64,000 nt of DNA from Deltaproteobacteria bacterium (GTDB taxonomy: Bacteria > Desulfobacterota > Desulfobulbia > Desulfobulbales > Desulfurivibrionaceae): contig JAJZRO010000002.1 in the NCBI GenBank assembly GCA_021802645.1, forward strand, positions 66,257 to 130,256, in the 5' to 3' direction. The number at the start of each line of letters is the position of its first letter. Position 1 is the first letter of the stretch. Below are positions 11,646 to 20,125 of the stretch, piece after piece. The position numbers and the translations under genes are program-made. The notes below the pieces were generated by a model. It ran no database searches, was not told the origin of the DNA, and worked only from the letters and a program-made list of their open reading frames with translations.

Positions 11646-12989
11646 TTATTGGACATCCATCCGCGGTGACCATTGGGGGCTGGTCTGGCTGCCTGGCTCT
11701 CCTTCGTAAAGCACCCGCAGGCCGCTGCCATTTTTGAACATCACGCAGAGTTGCGAGCGACCCTGGCGTTTCCGTGAGAAGACGAGTTGGCGGCCGTCCG
11801 GCGACCAGGATGGGGACTCGTAGTCGCCCCAGAACTGGGTGAGCTGGATCGGCGTGCCGCCGGTGGGTTTGATCAGGAAGATGTTGTGGGTGCTGCCGTT
11901 GCGGGCGGTGTAGGCGATCCAATCGCCCTTGGGTGACCACGCCGGCGTGGTGTTTTCGCTGCCGCTCATGGTCAGCCGCTGCACCGCCTTGGTCTGCATG
12001 TCCATGATAAAGAGTTGCGGGTGGTTGCCCACGCGGTCGGAGACAAAGGCGAGTTTCTTGCCGTCCGGCGACCAGGAGGGGGAGACGTTCACCCCCTCGC
12101 CGTGGGTGAGCCGCTCCAGGATCTCGCCCCGGTTGTCCATGAGATAGAGGTCCGGATTGCCGTCCTTGCTCAAGGTCACCGCCATGCTTCGGCCGTCTGG
12201 CGCCCAGGCCGGCGCCATGTTCAACCCCCGCCGCCGGGAGATGGGGCGGGTGGTCTTGAGGATGCGCAGATCGGTGACATAGAGGTCGGGGTTGCCGTGA
12301 TGGTATGAGGTGTAGGCGAGAAAATTGCCATCCGGCGAGAAGCGGGGCGAAACCGTAAGATAGCCGTGGCGGGTGACCTGGATGATGTTGGTGCCCAGCG
12401 CGTCGCCGAGATAGACCTCCTTGTGGCCGCTGCGGTTGGAGATGAAGGCGATGCGGGTAAGGCTCACCCCACGCTCGCCGGTGAGCTGCTCGATGATGTC
12501 GTCGCAGAACTTGAGCACGATCTGGTCGTGTTTGGCCCAGGGGCCACGGTAACGGCGACCGAAGATCATCTGCCCCTGGTGGACGTCGATGAGTTTGAGC
12601 TCGATGCTGACCCCGGTGAAATCGGTATCGAATTGGCCGATCACCGCGAAATCGGCGCCGAGGCCGGCCCAGTCGGCATCCGACCGGCCGCCATAGAGGG
12701 AGGGGTTGATGACGTTGATGAAGCCGTGGAAGGTGAGGCCCCGGGCCATGAGGCCGGCCATCTGCCGACCGCTGGCCATGGTTTCGCTCGGCTTGGTTTT
12801 TTCGACGAAATAGGGCACCGCCACCGAAACTTTGCGGAGTTCCGGCGAGGTGATGTCCAGGTAGACCCGGGCCTGGCTGACCGTGGCAAGGCACAGGAGG
12901 CACAGGAGGCAAAAGCAGGCCAAGATGAAGCGAGGCAAGCGGCGGGAAAGAGCGGTGCGGGATGGTTTCATGGCAGTGGTGGGCGGCAT
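11646..12989 (-). CDS. tolB: TolB, periplasmic beta-propeller of the Tol system
   Basis: TolB binds Pal and TolA in the periplasm and helps outer-membrane constriction. At 447 residues it has an N-terminal signal peptide with a Leu/Cys-rich core (LACFCLLCLLCLATVSQA), a TolB N-domain (ARVYLDITSPELRKVSVAVP), then a six-bladed propeller of repeated WSPDG units (FSPDGNFLAYTS, WSPDGKKLAFVSDR, WSPDGRQLVFSRKR). The start at MPPTTA is supported by AAGGAAG about ten bases upstream; a Met six codons later (MKPSRT) lacks a ribosome site. It lies between tolA and cpoB with 12-15 base gaps. Confidence 0.95.
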   Translation of the reverse strand: MPPTTAMKPSRTALSRRLPRFILACFCLLCLLCLATVSQARVYLDITSPELRKVSVAVPYFVEKTKPSETMASGRQMAGLMARGLTFHGFINVINPSLYGGRSDADWAGLGADFAVIGQFDTDFTGVSIELKLIDVHQGQMIFGRRYRGPWAKHDQIVLKFCDDIIEQLTGERGVSLTRIAFISNRSGHKEVYLGDALGTNIIQVTRHGYLTVSPRFSPDGNFLAYTSYHHGNPDLYVTDLRILKTTRPISRRRGLNMAPAWAPDGRSMAVTLSKDGNPDLYLMDNRGEILERLTHGEGVNVSPSWSPDGKKLAFVSDRVGNHPQLFIMDMQTKAVQRLTMSGSENTTPAWSPKGDWIAYTARNGSTHNIFLIKPTGGTPIQLTQFWGDYESPSWSPDGRQLVFSRKRQGRSQLCVMFKNGSGLRVLYEGEPGSQTSPQWSPRMDVQ

Positions 12990-13004
12990 GGGTTGAGGTC
13001 TTCC

Positions 13005-13937
13005 TTAAAAGACGCGGCCGGGCCGGAAACGCAGGCCGATTTCCATATCCTTTTGGTCAAGGGCCGCCGGGAAGGGCGGCAACGGTGCGGCATCCTTGAC
13101 CGCACGTTCGACATACTGGTTGAAGGTGAGGCTTTCCGAACGGTGTTCGAAGAAGGTGTCGATCAGGGTGCCGTCACGGCGGACCCGGATGACGATGATC
13201 GCTTCCAGATTGTTTTTCCAGGTCTGCGATTCCGGCAGTTTCCAGTGCTGTTGCACCTGGGTGTTGACCGCCAGCAGGTAACGGCGGAGCAATTCGTCCA
13301 CCATGACGCTGCCGCTTGGCCCGGTGGCCGCGCCCGTGGCGCTGCCTTTCTGGGCAGCCCCGACGGCGGCCTGGGGAGGAGCGCTACTGGGCTTGGCGGG
13401 GGTCGACTGGGCCTGGAGCGAACGCCTGAGGGCCTCTACCGCCTCTGTGGTCCGCTGCTGGGCGACCTTTTCCGCCTCCTTGGCGTGCTCCTCCGAGTTG
13501 AGGGATTCCTTGAGCTTTTTCAGCCGTTCGAGATCGGCTTTCGACTTCACCGGCAGCGGCTGGGTGGAGATGGCCTTGGGGGGCGGTGCGGCGGCTGCGG
13601 GAACTGGCGTCGGTGGGACGGGCGGCACCTTGACCGGCTTGGGCGGCGCCTTTTCTTCCACCTTCTTCACCTCGGGCGGGGCGGCCGTCACCTTGGTCGG
13701 CGACGGCGCGGTCAGTCGCGCGGCCCCCACATCCCGCACGGTGTAGAGGTTGACCGTGTAGACTTCAGGAATCTTGCGGCGCTGATTGAAGAGATAGGGC
13801 GAGAAAAAGACCAGCAGGAAGACGAGCACGTGCACGCCAACGGCCAGCGCGAAGGAAGCCCCCCAGGGTTGTTCCTGCAGAAGGGGCTGGAGCGGTGAGG
13901 GCTCCTGACTGGTGCTGGGACTGGTCAGAGGACGCAT
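13005..13937 (-). CDS. tolA: TolA/TonB-like energy-transducing protein
   Basis: This single-pass inner-membrane protein spans the periplasm and links the TolQR motor to outer-membrane partners. At 310 residues it has a short cytoplasmic N-terminus, one membrane helix (SFALAVGVHVLVFLLVFF), a Pro/Val/Lys-rich stretch (about 80-130), an Ala/Lys/Glu-rich helical segment, and a C-terminal TonB/TolA fold ending PFPAALDQKDMEIGLRFRPG. The start codon shares one base with the tolR stop, so translation is coupled. The Pro-rich linker is TonB-like, but position between tolR and tolB makes TolA the better name. Confidence 0.85.
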   Translation of the reverse strand: MRPLTSPSTSQEPSPLQPLLQEQPWGASFALAVGVHVLVFLLVFFSPYLFNQRRKIPEVYTVNLYTVRDVGAARLTAPSPTKVTAAPPEVKKVEEKAPPKPVKVPPVPPTPVPAAAAPPPKAISTQPLPVKSKADLERLKKLKESLNSEEHAKEAEKVAQQRTTEAVEALRRSLQAQSTPAKPSSAPPQAAVGAAQKGSATGAATGPSGSVMVDELLRRYLLAVNTQVQQHWKLPESQTWKNNLEAIIVIRVRRDGTLIDTFFEHRSESLTFNQYVERAVKDAAPLPPFPAALDQKDMEIGLRFRPGRVF

Positions 13938-14356
13938 TACGGCCGTTCGGTGCGGGGTTCGGTGACCATGCCGAGTTTATCGAAGCCGGCGCCTTTGATG
14001 TCGGCCATGACCGCCACCACCAGGCCGTAGGGAACATCCTTGTCCGCCTTGAGCAGGATGGTGCGGTTGGTATTCCGTTGGGCGAGATCGACGAGCTGAT
14101 CCCGCAACTTGGCCTGGTCGCCCCGGGTGCGGTCCACGAAGATCTCGCCTTTCTTGGTCACGGTGACGATGATCGGCGCCTCATCCTGTTGGAGCGGGCG
14201 GGCGGTGGTCTGCGGCAGATTGACGTCCACCCCCTGGGTCATCATCGGCGCGGTGAGCATGAAGATGATGAGCAACACCAGCATGACGTCCACCAACGGG
14301 GTGACGTTGATGTCGGAGACCAGGCCGCGTTTGCCGTTGTTCTGCGAAAAGGCCAT
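13937..14356 (-). CDS. tolR: TolR/ExbD family biopolymer transport protein
   Basis: TolR is the stator-associated subunit that, with TolQ, uses the proton gradient to energise TolA. At 139 residues the single N-terminal membrane helix carries the conserved Asp ([20 protein letters not shown]), followed by a small periplasmic domain ([45 protein letters not shown]). It starts 14 bases after tolQ and overlaps tolA by one base. The membrane Asp is intact. Confidence 0.94.
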   Translation of the reverse strand: MAFSQNNGKRGLVSDINVTPLVDVMLVLLIIFMLTAPMMTQGVDVNLPQTTARPLQQDEAPIIVTVTKKGEIFVDRTRGDQAKLRDQLVDLAQRNTNRTILLKADKDVPYGLVVAVMADIKGAGFDKLGMVTEPRTERP

Positions 14357-14370
14357 GGGGGCGTTCCTTG

Positions 14371-15069
14371 TCAGCTGTTGCGGCGGGAGATGAAATCACG
14401 CTCGATCAGGTTGAGAAAATCGGTGGAAAAGCTGTGCATGCGGCTCTCGATCCCGGCGAGCAGGTTCGAGTAGTAGTTGTAGAAGACTACGGCCGGGATG
14501 GCGACCACCAGACCCAGGGCGGTGACGATCAGTGCCTCGGAAACGCCGGGCGCCACCACCGCCAAGGAGGCCGAGCCGCGCAGGCCGATCTCGCGGAAGG
14601 AGGTCATGATGCCCCAGACGGTACCGAAGAGGCCGACAAAGGGCGCGGTGCTGCCGGTGGTGGCGAGAACCGGCAGCGAGAGGCCGAGTCGGCTGCTTTC
14701 AAGGATCTCGGTCTTTTGCACCGCCCGCTTCAGGGGTTCCATGCCGGCCAGGCGCCGTTCCAGCGTTTCGTGGCCCATCGAGGTATGGGATTTGCTGAGT
14801 TTCTGCAACTCATGATAGCCGGTGAGGAAGATCGCGGCTTCCGGGCAGACCGTGGCTTTTTTGGCGGCCTTGTGGGCATCCGCCAGATCGCGGCATTCCC
14901 AGAAGGCGGCAACGAACTCTTCCGTCTCGTGGCGGGCCTTGCGGAAGAGGCTGAATTTCTGAAAGACGATGAACCAGCAGTAGACCGAAAAGCCGAGCAA
15001 GAGGAGCATGACGCATTTGACCACCAGGTCGGCGTGCCAGAACAAGGCGAAGACATTAAGATGTTCCAC
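14371..15069 (-). CDS. tolQ: TolQ/ExbB family proton channel
   Basis: TolQ is the three-helix inner-membrane stator of the Tol motor. At 232 residues its first helix is near residues 13-35 ([20 protein letters not shown]). A cytoplasmic loop follows, then two helices with the family motif [17 protein letters not shown] and [29 protein letters not shown]. It is the first gene of a five-gene operon tolQRA-tolB-cpoB. A candidate promoter lies about 140 bases upstream. Confidence 0.95.
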   Translation of the reverse strand: MEHLNVFALFWHADLVVKCVMLLLLGFSVYCWFIVFQKFSLFRKARHETEEFVAAFWECRDLADAHKAAKKATVCPEAAIFLTGYHELQKLSKSHTSMGHETLERRLAGMEPLKRAVQKTEILESSRLGLSLPVLATTGSTAPFVGLFGTVWGIMTSFREIGLRGSASLAVVAPGVSEALIVTALGLVVAIPAVVFYNYYSNLLAGIESRMHSFSTDFLNLIERDFISRRNS

Positions 15070-15210
15070 GGGGTATCTTCCTTGCAGAGAGTAGTGAACA
15101 GTTCAGTAGGATAGTAACACGGCAGGCGGCAGAAGCGGAGCCGGGCCATCGGTTCTTTGCCGAAAGGTCGGTCGGCCATGTCCGCTGTCCGGGTGACAAA
15201 TCGAATTCTT

Positions 15211-15237
15211 TGTATATACTTTTCTCCATAAAGTCAA
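15211..15237 (-). promoter_or_regulatory. Candidate promoter of the tol operon
   Basis: On the minus strand TTGACT is followed after 15 bases by TATACA, about 140 bases upstream of tolQ. Both hexamers are close to consensus but the spacing is short. It sits in a 320-base divergent gap between tolQ and hom. Confidence 0.4.
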
Positions 15238-15315
15238 TGGCACTCTACATCTTTCCCGCTGCCTGACAAGGGGTAATTTGCCGCCCGGACCAACCCCTTC
15301 ATGCCGCATTATGCT

Positions 15316-15344
15316 TTGACAAGCCAAGGGAAAGAGGGTAATGG
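15316..15344 (+). promoter_or_regulatory. Candidate promoter of hom-apgM-ybgC
   Basis: A perfect TTGACA lies 17 bases before a poor -10 (TAATGG), about 45 bases upstream of the hom start. The -35 is convincing and the -10 is weak. No threonine attenuator-like leader was seen in the short 5' region. Confidence 0.35.
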
Positions 15345-15389
15345 TGGGTACTTTTCTTGAATGAAAACCCCGAGGTGTGAGGCAATGGT

Positions 15390-16697
15390 ATGCGAGAGAT
15401 TCGGGTTGGTCTGATCGGGTTCGGCACGGTGGGCAGCGGTACCGCCGAGGTGCTCCATTTGCAGGCGCAGCGGTTGAGCGCCAAGACCGGCGCGGTGATC
15501 CGGCTGGTGCGGGTGGCGGACATTCGCACGGAGTCCCTGCCGTCTCATTTCGCCGGGGTGGAGCTGACCAAAGATGCCGACCAGGTGCTCACCGCCGCCG
15601 ACATCGACATCGTGGTCGAACTCATCGGCGGCATCGAGCCGGCCAAGTCCTTTATCTTGAGGGCCATCGACCACGGCAAGCACGTGGTCACTGCCAACAA
15701 GGCCCTCATCTCCCAGCATGGCCGCGAGATCTTCGAGGCCGCGGCGCGGCAGAACGTCGAGGTCGGCTTCGAGGCCAGCGTCGGCGGCGGCATCCCGGTA
15801 ATCAAGGCCCTCAAGGAAGGATTGGTCGCCAACCGCATCGACGCCATCCTCGGCATCATGAACGGCACCGCCAACTACATCCTGAACAACATGACCGATC
15901 ACGGCATGGCCTTTGCCGAGGTGCTGCAAGATGCCCAGGCCAAGGGCTTTGCCGAGGCCGACCCGACCTACGACGTGGAGGGCATCGACACCGCCCACAA
16001 GCTGGTGATCCTGATGACCATGGCCTACGGCTCCCATGTGAAGCTGAGCGACGTCTCCATCGAGGGCATCTCGCAGATCGACCCCATCGACATCGAGTTC
16101 GCCCGGGAGTTCGGCTACCGCATCAAGCTCTTGGCCATCAGCAAGAACCACGGCGACAGCGTCGAGGCGCGGGTCCATGCCACCATGCTCCCGGAGAAGC
16201 ACATGCTGGCCAACATCGGCGGCGCCTTCAACGGCATCCAGTTCGTCGGCGACATGGTCGGCGACGTCTTGCTCTACGGCCTCGGTGCCGGCAAGATGCC
16301 CACCGGCAGCGCGGTGGTGGCGGACATCGTCGATATCGCCCGAAACATCGTCAACAGTGCCGTGAACCGGGTGCCGGCCCTCTCCTGGCTGCCGGAGAAG
16401 TTCCAGGCGGTGGCGATCACCCCCATGGAACACATCCGCGGCCCCTATTATTTCCGCATCACCGCCCAGGACAAGCCCGGTGTGCTGTCGAAGATCTCCG
16501 GCATCCTGGGCAACCACGGCATCAGCATCGAGTCGGTGATCCAGAAGAGCCGGGAGAAGAAGGGCACGGTGCCGATTGTCATCCGCACTTACGAGGCCGA
16601 GGAGTCGGCGGTGCGCAAGGCCCTGGCCGAGATCGACGCCCTCGAGGTCTGCGCCGCCAAGACGGTCAAGATTCGGATTATGGACGATGAAGGCTAA
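15390..16697 (+). CDS. hom: Homoserine dehydrogenase with C-terminal ACT domain
   Basis: This enzyme reduces aspartate semialdehyde to homoserine, the branch point to threonine and methionine. At 435 residues the N-terminal NAD(P)-binding loop is GLIGFGTVGSGTAEV. Catalytic-domain signatures are ANKALISQHG, FEASVGGGIPVIK, GIMNGTANYILNNM and AEADPTYDVEGID. The C-terminal ACT domain (FRITAQDKPGVLSKISGIL) suggests feedback control, usually by threonine. A GAGG element lies upstream of the start. The last 11 bases overlap the next gene, an ApgM-family enzyme, which hints that both act on the same pathway. Confidence 0.95.
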   Translation: MREIRVGLIGFGTVGSGTAEVLHLQAQRLSAKTGAVIRLVRVADIRTESLPSHFAGVELTKDADQVLTAADIDIVVELIGGIEPAKSFILRAIDHGKHVVTANKALISQHGREIFEAAARQNVEVGFEASVGGGIPVIKALKEGLVANRIDAILGIMNGTANYILNNMTDHGMAFAEVLQDAQAKGFAEADPTYDVEGIDTAHKLVILMTMAYGSHVKLSDVSIEGISQIDPIDIEFAREFGYRIKLLAISKNHGDSVEARVHATMLPEKHMLANIGGAFNGIQFVGDMVGDVLLYGLGAGKMPTGSAVVADIVDIARNIVNSAVNRVPALSWLPEKFQAVAITPMEHIRGPYYFRITAQDKPGVLSKISGILGNHGISIESVIQKSREKKGTVPIVIRTYEAEESAVRKALAEIDALEVCAAKTVKIRIMDDEG

Positions 16698-17895
16698 TGG
16701 CCTGAAATATGTGATCCTGGTCGGCGACGGCATGGGCGACGAGCCCATCGCGGCGCTCGACGGCAAGACTCCCCTCGAGGCCGCCAAGACCCCGGCCATG
16801 GATGCGCTTGCCAGCCAGGGTCAGCTCTATCGGCTGCGGACGGTGCCGCCGGGGTATCCGCCAGGCAGCGATGTGGCGAACCTCTCCTTGCTCGGGTACC
16901 GGCCGGAGGAGTGCTATTCCGGCCGGGCGCCCCTGGAGGCGGCCAGCATGGGGGTTAGCCTGCCCGAAGGAGCTACGGCCTTTCGCTGTAACCTGGTGAC
17001 CCTGGAGCGCCAGGGCGAAGCGGTGCGGATGGTCGATTACAGCGCCGGCCATATCACCACGGAAGAGGCGGGCGAGCTGATCGCCTTCCTCCAGCAGGAG
17101 TTGGGCAACGATCTTTGCCATCTCCACGCTGGCGTCAGCTACCGCCATCTCCTGGTCTTCCGCGGCCACTGCGAAGGCCTGGTAACGGTCCCGCCCCACG
17201 ATCACACCGGCCAGGAGGTCACCGCATACTGGCAGCGCTACCAGCCCTATCCGGCCTTGATGACGCTCATGGAGCAGGCGAGCAGGCTCCTGGCCGACCA
17301 CCCGGTGAACGTGAAGCGGCGGGCCGCCGGCAAGAACCCGGCCAACGGCATCTGGCTCTGGGGCGAGGGCAAATCACCCTCCATGGTGACGCTCAAGGAG
17401 CAGTACGGCATCACCGGCGCCCTGATTTCCGCAGTGGATTTGCTGCGCGGCATCGGGGTCTGCGCCGGCATGGAGATCATCCGGGTACCCGGCGCCACCG
17501 GCTATCTCGACACCAACTACAGCGGCAAGGCCGCTGCCGCCATCGAGGCGCTCGACCGCCATGACCTGGTCTTTGTCCACGTCGAGGCACCGGACGAGGC
17601 CGCGCACCAAGGCGAACTCCAGTTGAAACTCCAGGCCATCGAGGATTTCGACCAGAAGATCGTCAAGCCCATCAGCGACGGCCTTACGGCGCGCGGCATT
17701 TCTTTCCGGCTCGCGGTGACCATGGATCACTTCACCCCGCTTGCCATCCGCACCCACTCCGAGCCGCCAGTGCCCCTCTTTGTCTACGACTCCCGCACCA
17801 TTGCCAGCGGCGCTCCCTATGGCGAGAAGAACGCCGCGGCGGCGCCGCTGCTCGCCACTGGCCGCGATTTTATGAATCTACTGCTGGAGCGCTAA
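16687..17895 (+). CDS. ApgM-type phosphoglycerate mutase family; possible homoserine kinase
   Basis: This alkaline-phosphatase-superfamily metalloenzyme of 402 residues is of the archaeal cofactor-independent phosphoglycerate mutase type. The nucleophile/metal loop is VGDGMGDEP and PPGSDVANLSLLGY, and metal ligands appear in PPHDHTG, VEAPDEAAHQG and MDHFTPLAIRTHS. Members encoded next to hom in genomes lacking ThrB have been classed as proposed homoserine kinases (TIGR02535). Here the start lies inside hom (11-base overlap), which favours a threonine-pathway role; a glycolytic mutase role remains open. ybgC follows after one base. Confidence 0.82.
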   Translation: MKANGLKYVILVGDGMGDEPIAALDGKTPLEAAKTPAMDALASQGQLYRLRTVPPGYPPGSDVANLSLLGYRPEECYSGRAPLEAASMGVSLPEGATAFRCNLVTLERQGEAVRMVDYSAGHITTEEAGELIAFLQQELGNDLCHLHAGVSYRHLLVFRGHCEGLVTVPPHDHTGQEVTAYWQRYQPYPALMTLMEQASRLLADHPVNVKRRAAGKNPANGIWLWGEGKSPSMVTLKEQYGITGALISAVDLLRGIGVCAGMEIIRVPGATGYLDTNYSGKAAAAIEALDRHDLVFVHVEAPDEAAHQGELQLKLQAIEDFDQKIVKPISDGLTARGISFRLAVTMDHFTPLAIRTHSEPPVPLFVYDSRTIASGAPYGEKNAAAAPLLATGRDFMNLLLER

Positions 17896-17896
17896 G

Positions 17897-18346
17897 ATGG
17901 CCGGGAGCGATCTCGAACTGCACGAGCCGATCCACCGCTACGCCTGCCGGGTGCTCTACGGCGATACCGACTCCGGCGGGGTGGTCTATTACGCCAACTA
18001 CCTGCGCTACTTCGAGGCGGGCCGCACCGAATACATGCGGGAGTTGGTCGCCTCCTACCGTGATTTGGAGGCGCAGGGCTTCATCCTGCCGGTGGTGGAA
18101 TGCCACGTGCGCTACAAGGCCTCGGCCCGCTACGACGACCTGCTGGTGGTGGAGACCTCGCTTGCCGAGGTAAAACCCCTTTCCTGCCGCTTCACCTACC
18201 GCATCAACCGGGAGGATGGCAAAGTCCTGATCCTCGGTTATACCACCCACGCCGCGGTGGACCGGGCCGGGAAGCTGGTCAGGCTGCCGGCCGACCTGAT
18301 CGCGCGGCTGCAAGGTCTCGCGGGAAAACGAGAAAACGCCGGGTGA
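17897..18346 (+). CDS. ybgC: YbgC-type hotdog acyl-CoA thioesterase
   Basis: This is a hotdog-fold thioesterase hydrolysing short-chain or acyl-ACP-type thioesters. At 149 residues it shows the 4-hydroxybenzoyl-CoA thioesterase signature YGDTDSGGVVYYANYLRYFE with the catalytic Asp, and EYMREL. ybgC often heads tol operons; here it sits on the other side of the divergent region, downstream of apgM by a single base. It is probably co-transcribed with hom and apgM. Its start, MAGSDLEL, is the first Met after the apgM stop. Confidence 0.88.
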   Translation: MAGSDLELHEPIHRYACRVLYGDTDSGGVVYYANYLRYFEAGRTEYMRELVASYRDLEAQGFILPVVECHVRYKASARYDDLLVVETSLAEVKPLSCRFTYRINREDGKVLILGYTTHAAVDRAGKLVRLPADLIARLQGLAGKRENAG

Positions 18347-18350
18347 AGGC

Positions 18351-18378
18351 TTGACATTTCTTGGGAATCGGGTACAGT
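18351..18378 (+). promoter_or_regulatory. Promoter of initiator tRNA
   Basis: A perfect TTGACA is followed after 16 bases by TACAGT, ending 13 bases before the tRNA 5' end. This gives a transcription start a few bases upstream of the mature tRNA, so the tRNA is independently transcribed from ybgC. Confidence 0.7.
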
Positions 18379-18391
18379 ATGCCACTCGTGA

Positions 18392-18468
<77 letters not shown>

Positions 18469-18477
18469 GAACAGACC

Positions 18478-18508
18478 AAGGGGTTAGGTGATTCGCCTAA
18501 CCCCTTTT
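18478..18508 (+). terminator. Terminator after initiator tRNA
   Basis: An 11-bp perfect stem (AAGGGGTTAGG and its complement) with a seven-base loop is followed by TTTT, starting 10 bases after the tRNA. Confidence 0.9.
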
Positions 18509-18551
18509 CTCGTTGTGCCAAGGCATTTCTCTTCAGCTCGGGAATGATGCG

Positions 18552-19592
18552 ATGACTCCGCAGGAAAGGGAAATAATCCGCAAGATCGCGCTGCTGTTCC
18601 GGGAGCATCAGGATGCCATCCTCCAGAACTGGATCACCATCATGCACCAGGGGGGGATTTTCCGGGACAACGTCGAGTTGGGGTACTTCCAGTATGGCTT
18701 TGAAAAGCTGCTGCACGATTTTGTCACCCATCTGGGCCATGGCGATCTAGAGGCGTACTATGAGGGGAATCGGGAGATTGCCCGGCAGATCAGCTACAAC
18801 GATATCTCCTATGAGCACTTCATTGAGGCGTTTCATCTCTTTGAAGACAGTTACATGGAGATCCTTACCCGTGCCAAGGAGAAGGAAGGCAAGAACGTCT
18901 GTGACTGTTTGAGCGTCATCGACCGGCTGCACCACAAGACCATCGCCATTGTCGCCCAATCCTATTTCGAGATCCACGACAACACCGTCTTCGCGCTGGC
19001 CAAACTTGCCGCCATGCGCGATTCCGGCACCGGCTATCATCTGGAACGGACCCGGGAGTACGCGGCGCTGCTGGCCAGAGACCTGCACCCGGAGGGGGAT
19101 TTTGCCCAACTGATCTATCGGGTCGGACCCCTGCACGATATCGGCAAGACCGGTATCCGCGATGCGATCCTGCTCAAGGAAGGGCGTCTGACGGAAGAAG
19201 AGTTTGAAGCCGTGAAGCTGCATACGGTGATCGGGGCGGAGGCGATCAAGCAGATCATCGGCGCCCATAAGCTTGAGCGGGGATATCTGAAGATGGCGTG
19301 GGAAATCGCACTCTATCATCACGAAAAATATGACGGCAGCGGCTATCCGACGGGATTGCGGGGCGAGGCGATTCCGCTGGCCGCCCGAATTTTTGCGGTG
19401 GCCGACGTCTATGACGTGATCACCACCGCACGGCCGTACAAATCCGGCGCCCCCCACGCCGAGGCGGTGGCTCGCATCGAGGCCGAAGCGGGCAAGCATT
19501 TCTGCCCGGCGGTGGTAGCGGTTTTTTTGCGGCTCCAGGAGGAATTCGACGCCATCCGGTGCCGGTATCAGGATCAGGTGGCGGTTTTCTAA
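18552..19592 (+). CDS. RsbRD-type sensor with HD-GYP phosphodiesterase domain
   Basis: This is a predicted cyclic-di-GMP phosphodiesterase of 346 residues. The N-terminal helical part (about 1-140; KIALLFREHQDAILQNWI, YEHFIEAFHLFEDSY) resembles the RsbRD/RsbR N-terminal sensor domain. The C-terminal half is HD-GYP: PLHDIGKTGIRDAIL, HTVIGAEAI, YHHEKYDGSGYP and AARIFAVADVYDVITTARPYK. The HD and GYP residues are all present, so it is likely active. No membrane segment is seen. The start MTPQER is the first Met consistent with the domain. It stands alone between the tRNA and a small gene 57 bases downstream. Confidence 0.85.
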   Translation: MTPQEREIIRKIALLFREHQDAILQNWITIMHQGGIFRDNVELGYFQYGFEKLLHDFVTHLGHGDLEAYYEGNREIARQISYNDISYEHFIEAFHLFEDSYMEILTRAKEKEGKNVCDCLSVIDRLHHKTIAIVAQSYFEIHDNTVFALAKLAAMRDSGTGYHLERTREYAALLARDLHPEGDFAQLIYRVGPLHDIGKTGIRDAILLKEGRLTEEEFEAVKLHTVIGAEAIKQIIGAHKLERGYLKMAWEIALYHHEKYDGSGYPTGLRGEAIPLAARIFAVADVYDVITTARPYKSGAPHAEAVARIEAEAGKHFCPAVVAVFLRLQEEFDAIRCRYQDQVAVF

Positions 19593-19649
19593 CGGTTGGG
19601 CGTACAAGACCAGCCAAACAGCAGACAAAGCGTTCGGGAGGCAGATGCC

Positions 19650-19931
19650 ATGGCGGCAAAGGTGGAAGATATCACGATCAACTACGAGGAGGACGGCGTC
19701 CAACTCGTCAAGGAGCTTGACAAGGAGATTCTCTCCAAGGGGGCCTGGGCCACCCTGGTTTTCCGCTACCAGCAATGGGACGCGAAGAAGGAGGCCTACG
19801 GACCGGACCAGTATTCCATCCGCCGCTACCGCAAGGTGAACGGTGAGTACATGCAGCAGTCGAAATTCAACATCTCCAGCCCCGATCAGGCGCGCAAGAT
19901 CGTCGAGGTCCTCACCCGCTGGCTCAAGTAG
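19650..19931 (+). CDS. Small conserved protein of unknown function
   Basis: This 93-residue soluble protein has alternating charged and aromatic residues (GAWATLVFRYQQWD, YGPDQYSIRRYRKVNGEY) and a C-terminal helix. It has no cysteines or signal peptide. GGGAGG stands eight bases before the start. I recall similar short proteins in deltaproteobacterial genomes but know no function. The gap to the HD-GYP gene is short, so joint transcription is possible; a separate promoter follows it for the protease. Confidence 0.8.
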   Translation: MAAKVEDITINYEEDGVQLVKELDKEILSKGAWATLVFRYQQWDAKKEAYGPDQYSIRRYRKVNGEYMQQSKFNISSPDQARKIVEVLTRWLK

Positions 19932-19966
19932 CAGGGCTGTTTCGCGATCGACCGGGACGGCGGTGG

Positions 19967-19996
19967 TTGACGATGTCCGGCCTCTCGGGCTATAAG
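19967..19996 (+). promoter_or_regulatory. Promoter of the HtrA-like protease gene
   Basis: TTGACG and TATAAG, each five of six to consensus, are spaced by 18 bases. The expected start is near 20003. A small hairpin (CCCCT...AGGGG, 20004-20021) lies at the very 5' end of the leader. Confidence 0.6.
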
Positions 19997-20125
19997 AAAG
20001 AAGCCCCTGGGTCTTTAGGGGGGAATGATCTGCGCGGGGAGGAGGGGAGGCGGCGACGTTTTATCAAGGAGCGCGCCTCTCCATTCGGGAGAGAGTGAAT
20101 AATGGCCTTACCGGGAGAGTCGCCA

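Noticed and set aside
15309-16799. A 496-codon minus-strand open frame across hom
   Set aside because: Antisense shadow; hom is complete on the plus strand with all domain motifs.
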